Source: SLRI01 sp964576715
GTDB taxonomy: Bacteria > Pseudomonadota > Alphaproteobacteria > Geminicoccales > Geminicoccaceae
NCBI GenBank assembly: GCA_964576715.1
Contig: CAZNWE010000061.1
Span: 1 to 25,120, forward strand
Reading direction: 5' to 3'
DNA length: 25,120 nucleotides
Each line of letters begins with the position of its first letter. Positions within the stretch are counted from its first letter, which is position 1. Below, one piece after another: positions 23,892 to 25,120 of this stretch. The position numbers and the translations under genes were made by a program. Below the pieces are notes generated by a model. It saw only the letters and a list, made by a program, of their open reading frames with translations. It ran no database searches and was not told the DNA's origin.

Positions 23892-23920
23892 TTGACAAAC
23901 TCTAACCACTAGTGTATCAA
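23892..23920 (+). promoter_or_regulatory. Sigma70-type promoter for the M3 peptidase gene
   Basis: TTGACA (23892-23897, perfect) and TATCAA (23915-23920, 4 of 6) are separated by exactly 17 nt in an AT-rich context. The predicted transcript start is near 23927, giving a leader of about 150 nt before the ATG at 24078. This is the best promoter match in the window. Confidence 0.6.
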
Positions 23921-23958
23921 ACCACGTCACCGAAGCAACTCAAAGACTAACACTGCGA

Positions 23959-24044
23959 CCTTGTGCCGTAGTCATTCGGCAAGGCTGCCATTAAATTGAT
24001 CGTTGCCGTCGGTCGTGCGAGGTAAATCGCCAGCCCCGACGGCA
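23959..24044 (+). other. Two stem-loops in the M3 peptidase 5' leader
   Basis: First: CCTTGTGCCG (23959-23968) pairs with CGGCAAGG (23977-23984) around an 8-nt loop, with a 2-nt bulge. Second: TGCCGTCGG (24004-24012) pairs perfectly with CCGACGGCA (24036-24044), 9 bp with a 23-nt loop, ending 33 nt before the ATG. No T-run follows. Possible leader regulation or mRNA stability element; no known riboswitch class recognised. Confidence 0.35.
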
Positions 24045-24077
24045 TTTCTCCGCAAGTCATCAATCCAGGCCCTTCAT

Positions 24078-25120
24078 ATGACCCGTGCCGACTCGCCGCA
24101 GACCGCCGCCAACCCGCTACTCGCCGACTGGCCCACACCTTTCGGCCTGCCGCCCTTCGCAACGATCACGCCCGAGCACTTCGAGCCCGCCTTCGAGGCG
24201 GCCTTGGCCGAGCATCGGGCGGAGCTCGAGGCGATCGCGACAGCCCGGGACCAGCCGAGCTTTGCCGCCACGATCGAGGCATTGGAGCTCGCCGGGCGGA
24301 CGCTGCGCCGCGTGGCGCTCACCTTCTTCAACCTCGCCGGCACCGACACCACTCCCGCGATCCAGGCGATCGAGCGGGAGATCGCCCCGGTCCTGGCCCG
24401 GCACCAGAACGCCATCTACCAGGACACGCGCCTCTTTGCCCGGATCGCGTCCCTGGTCGACCGCCGGGCCCGGCTTGCGCTCTCAGCCGAGCAGGCGCGC
24501 GTGCTCGAGCGTTACCACACGGCTTTCATCAGGAATGGTGCCGCCCTCGACGAGGCGTCGCGGGCGCGGCTGGGGGCCATCGCCGAGCGCCTCGCGACAT
24601 TGGGCACACAATTCGCCCAGAACATGCTGGCCGACGAGCAGGCCTACACCCTCGTCCTCGACGGCGAGGCCGATCTCGCCGGCCTGCCGCCCTTCGTCGT
24701 CGATGCCGCAGCCAGTGCGGCGGCAGCCCGCGGGCTCGAGGGCAAGCACGTGATCACGCTCGCCCGCTCCAGCATCGAGCCCTTCCTCACCTTCTCGGCC
24801 CGCCGCGATCTGCGCGAGGTCGCCTTCAAGGCCTGGATCGCCAGGGGCGAGAACGGTGGCGAGACCGACAACCGGGCGATCATCCAGGAAACCGTCGCCC
24901 TTCGCGCCGAACGGGCGCGGCTCTTGGGCTATCCGAGCTTCGCCCATTATCGCCTCGACGACAGCATGGCGAAAACGCCCGAGGCGGCGCTCGACCTCCT
25001 CCACTCGGTCTGGCAGCCGGCCAGGGAGCGCGCCCTCGCCGATGCCGCCGAGCTCCAGGCCATCGCCCAGGAGGCCGGCCTGAACGAGCCGATCCAGCCC
25101 TGGGACTGGCGCTATCTGGC
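24078..25120 (+). CDS. M3-family oligopeptidase / peptidyl-dipeptidase (partial, N-terminal half)
   Basis: First 347 residues of a zinc peptidase of the M3 family (oligopeptidase A / Dcp type), which degrades short peptides in the cytosol. Recognised from the N-terminal helical region: NPLLADWPTPFGLPPFATITPEHFEPAFEAAL, then FFNLAGTDTTPAIQAIEREIAPVLARHQNAIYQD, SAEQARVLERYHTAFIRNGAALDEASRARLGAIAERLATLGTQFAQNML, ARGLEGKHVITLARSSIEPFLTFSARRDLREVAFKAWIARGENGGETDN and RLLGYPSFAHYRLDDSMAKTPEAAL. The HEXGH zinc motif would lie beyond the window end. The ATG at 24078 has only a weak upstream CCAGG; the homologous part begins a few residues later. It is divergent from the TIR pseudogene and has its own promoter. 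Whether it is prlC-like or dcp-like cannot be settled from this half. Confidence 0.93.
   Translation, partial: MTRADSPQTAANPLLADWPTPFGLPPFATITPEHFEPAFEAALAEHRAELEAIATARDQPSFAATIEALELAGRTLRRVALTFFNLAGTDTTPAIQAIEREIAPVLARHQNAIYQDTRLFARIASLVDRRARLALSAEQARVLERYHTAFIRNGAALDEASRARLGAIAERLATLGTQFAQNMLADEQAYTLVLDGEADLAGLPPFVVDAAASAAAARGLEGKHVITLARSSIEPFLTFSARRDLREVAFKAWIARGENGGETDNRAIIQETVALRAERARLLGYPSFAHYRLDDSMAKTPEAALDLLHSVWQPARERALADAAELQAIAQEAGLNEPIQPWDWRYL

Larger units (their letters stand above)
23742..24077. other. Relatively AT-rich divergent intergenic region (336 nt)
   Basis: No convincing ORF. Noticeably richer in A/T than its neighbours. It separates the divergent TIR pseudogene and the M3 peptidase gene. 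It holds a 7-bp dyad (23806-23829), a good plus-strand promoter (23892-23920) and two leader stem-loops (23959-23984 and 24004-24044), annotated separately. No insertion-sequence ends, tRNA or att-like repeats were seen. Confidence 0.7.

Overview
This high-GC window (about two thirds GC or more, strong G/C bias at third codon positions) reads as the chromosome of an alphaproteobacterium. The evidence is the CobN-type ('aerobic') cobalamin gene set, the protein styles and the ATP-type PEP carboxykinase. I cannot place it below class with confidence; Rhodospirillales or Geminicoccales-like lineages are plausible.

Layout. (1) 1-1623, minus strand: two inner-membrane permeases of a DppBC/OppBC-type peptide or nickel ABC importer; the second runs off the window. 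(2) 1860-2894, minus: a metallo-beta-lactamase-fold hydrolase with a C-terminal winged helix. (3) 3153-3944, plus: a HugZ/pyridoxamine-oxidase-like split-barrel protein. (4) 4038-5636, plus: pckA. (5) 5703-20304: a cobalamin (vitamin B12) cluster in four transcriptional blocks. These are cobU-cobN (plus); a convergent unknown membrane protein (minus); cobO-EamA transporter-cobQ (plus), ending tail to tail with cbiB (minus); then, divergent from cbiB, cobH-cobL-cobI-[cbiG-cobJ fusion]-cobM (plus). (6) 20357-22134, plus: a small Tat-signal-like protein translationally coupled to a GMC-family flavin oxidoreductase. (7) 22147-23741, minus: a TIR-domain gene broken by one frameshift and one in-frame amber codon. 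(8) 23742-24077: a relatively AT-rich intergenic stretch with a good sigma70-type promoter and a structured leader. (9) 24078-end, plus: the N-terminal part of an M3-family oligopeptidase.

How the genes work together. CobI, CobJ, CobM, CobL and CobH methylate and rearrange precorrin-2 towards hydrogenobyrinate. CobN is the large subunit of the cobaltochelatase. CobO adenosylates the corrinoid, CobQ amidates it to cobyric acid, CbiB attaches the aminopropanol arm, and CobU activates adenosylcobinamide for nucleotide-loop assembly. CobA, CobG/CobZ, CobF, CobK, CobB, CobS, CobT, CobC and CobV are not in the window. Within the cobH-cobM block every junction is a 4-nt stop/start overlap. No cobalamin riboswitch is recognisable.

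The most unusual items are the inactivated TIR gene with its unrecognised C-terminal half, the CbiG-CobJ fusion in a CobN-type pathway, the tandem 13-bp repeat with a 21-nt period in the cbiB/cobH divergent region, the DMT transporter embedded in the cob operon, and the small Tat-like partner of the GMC oxidoreductase.
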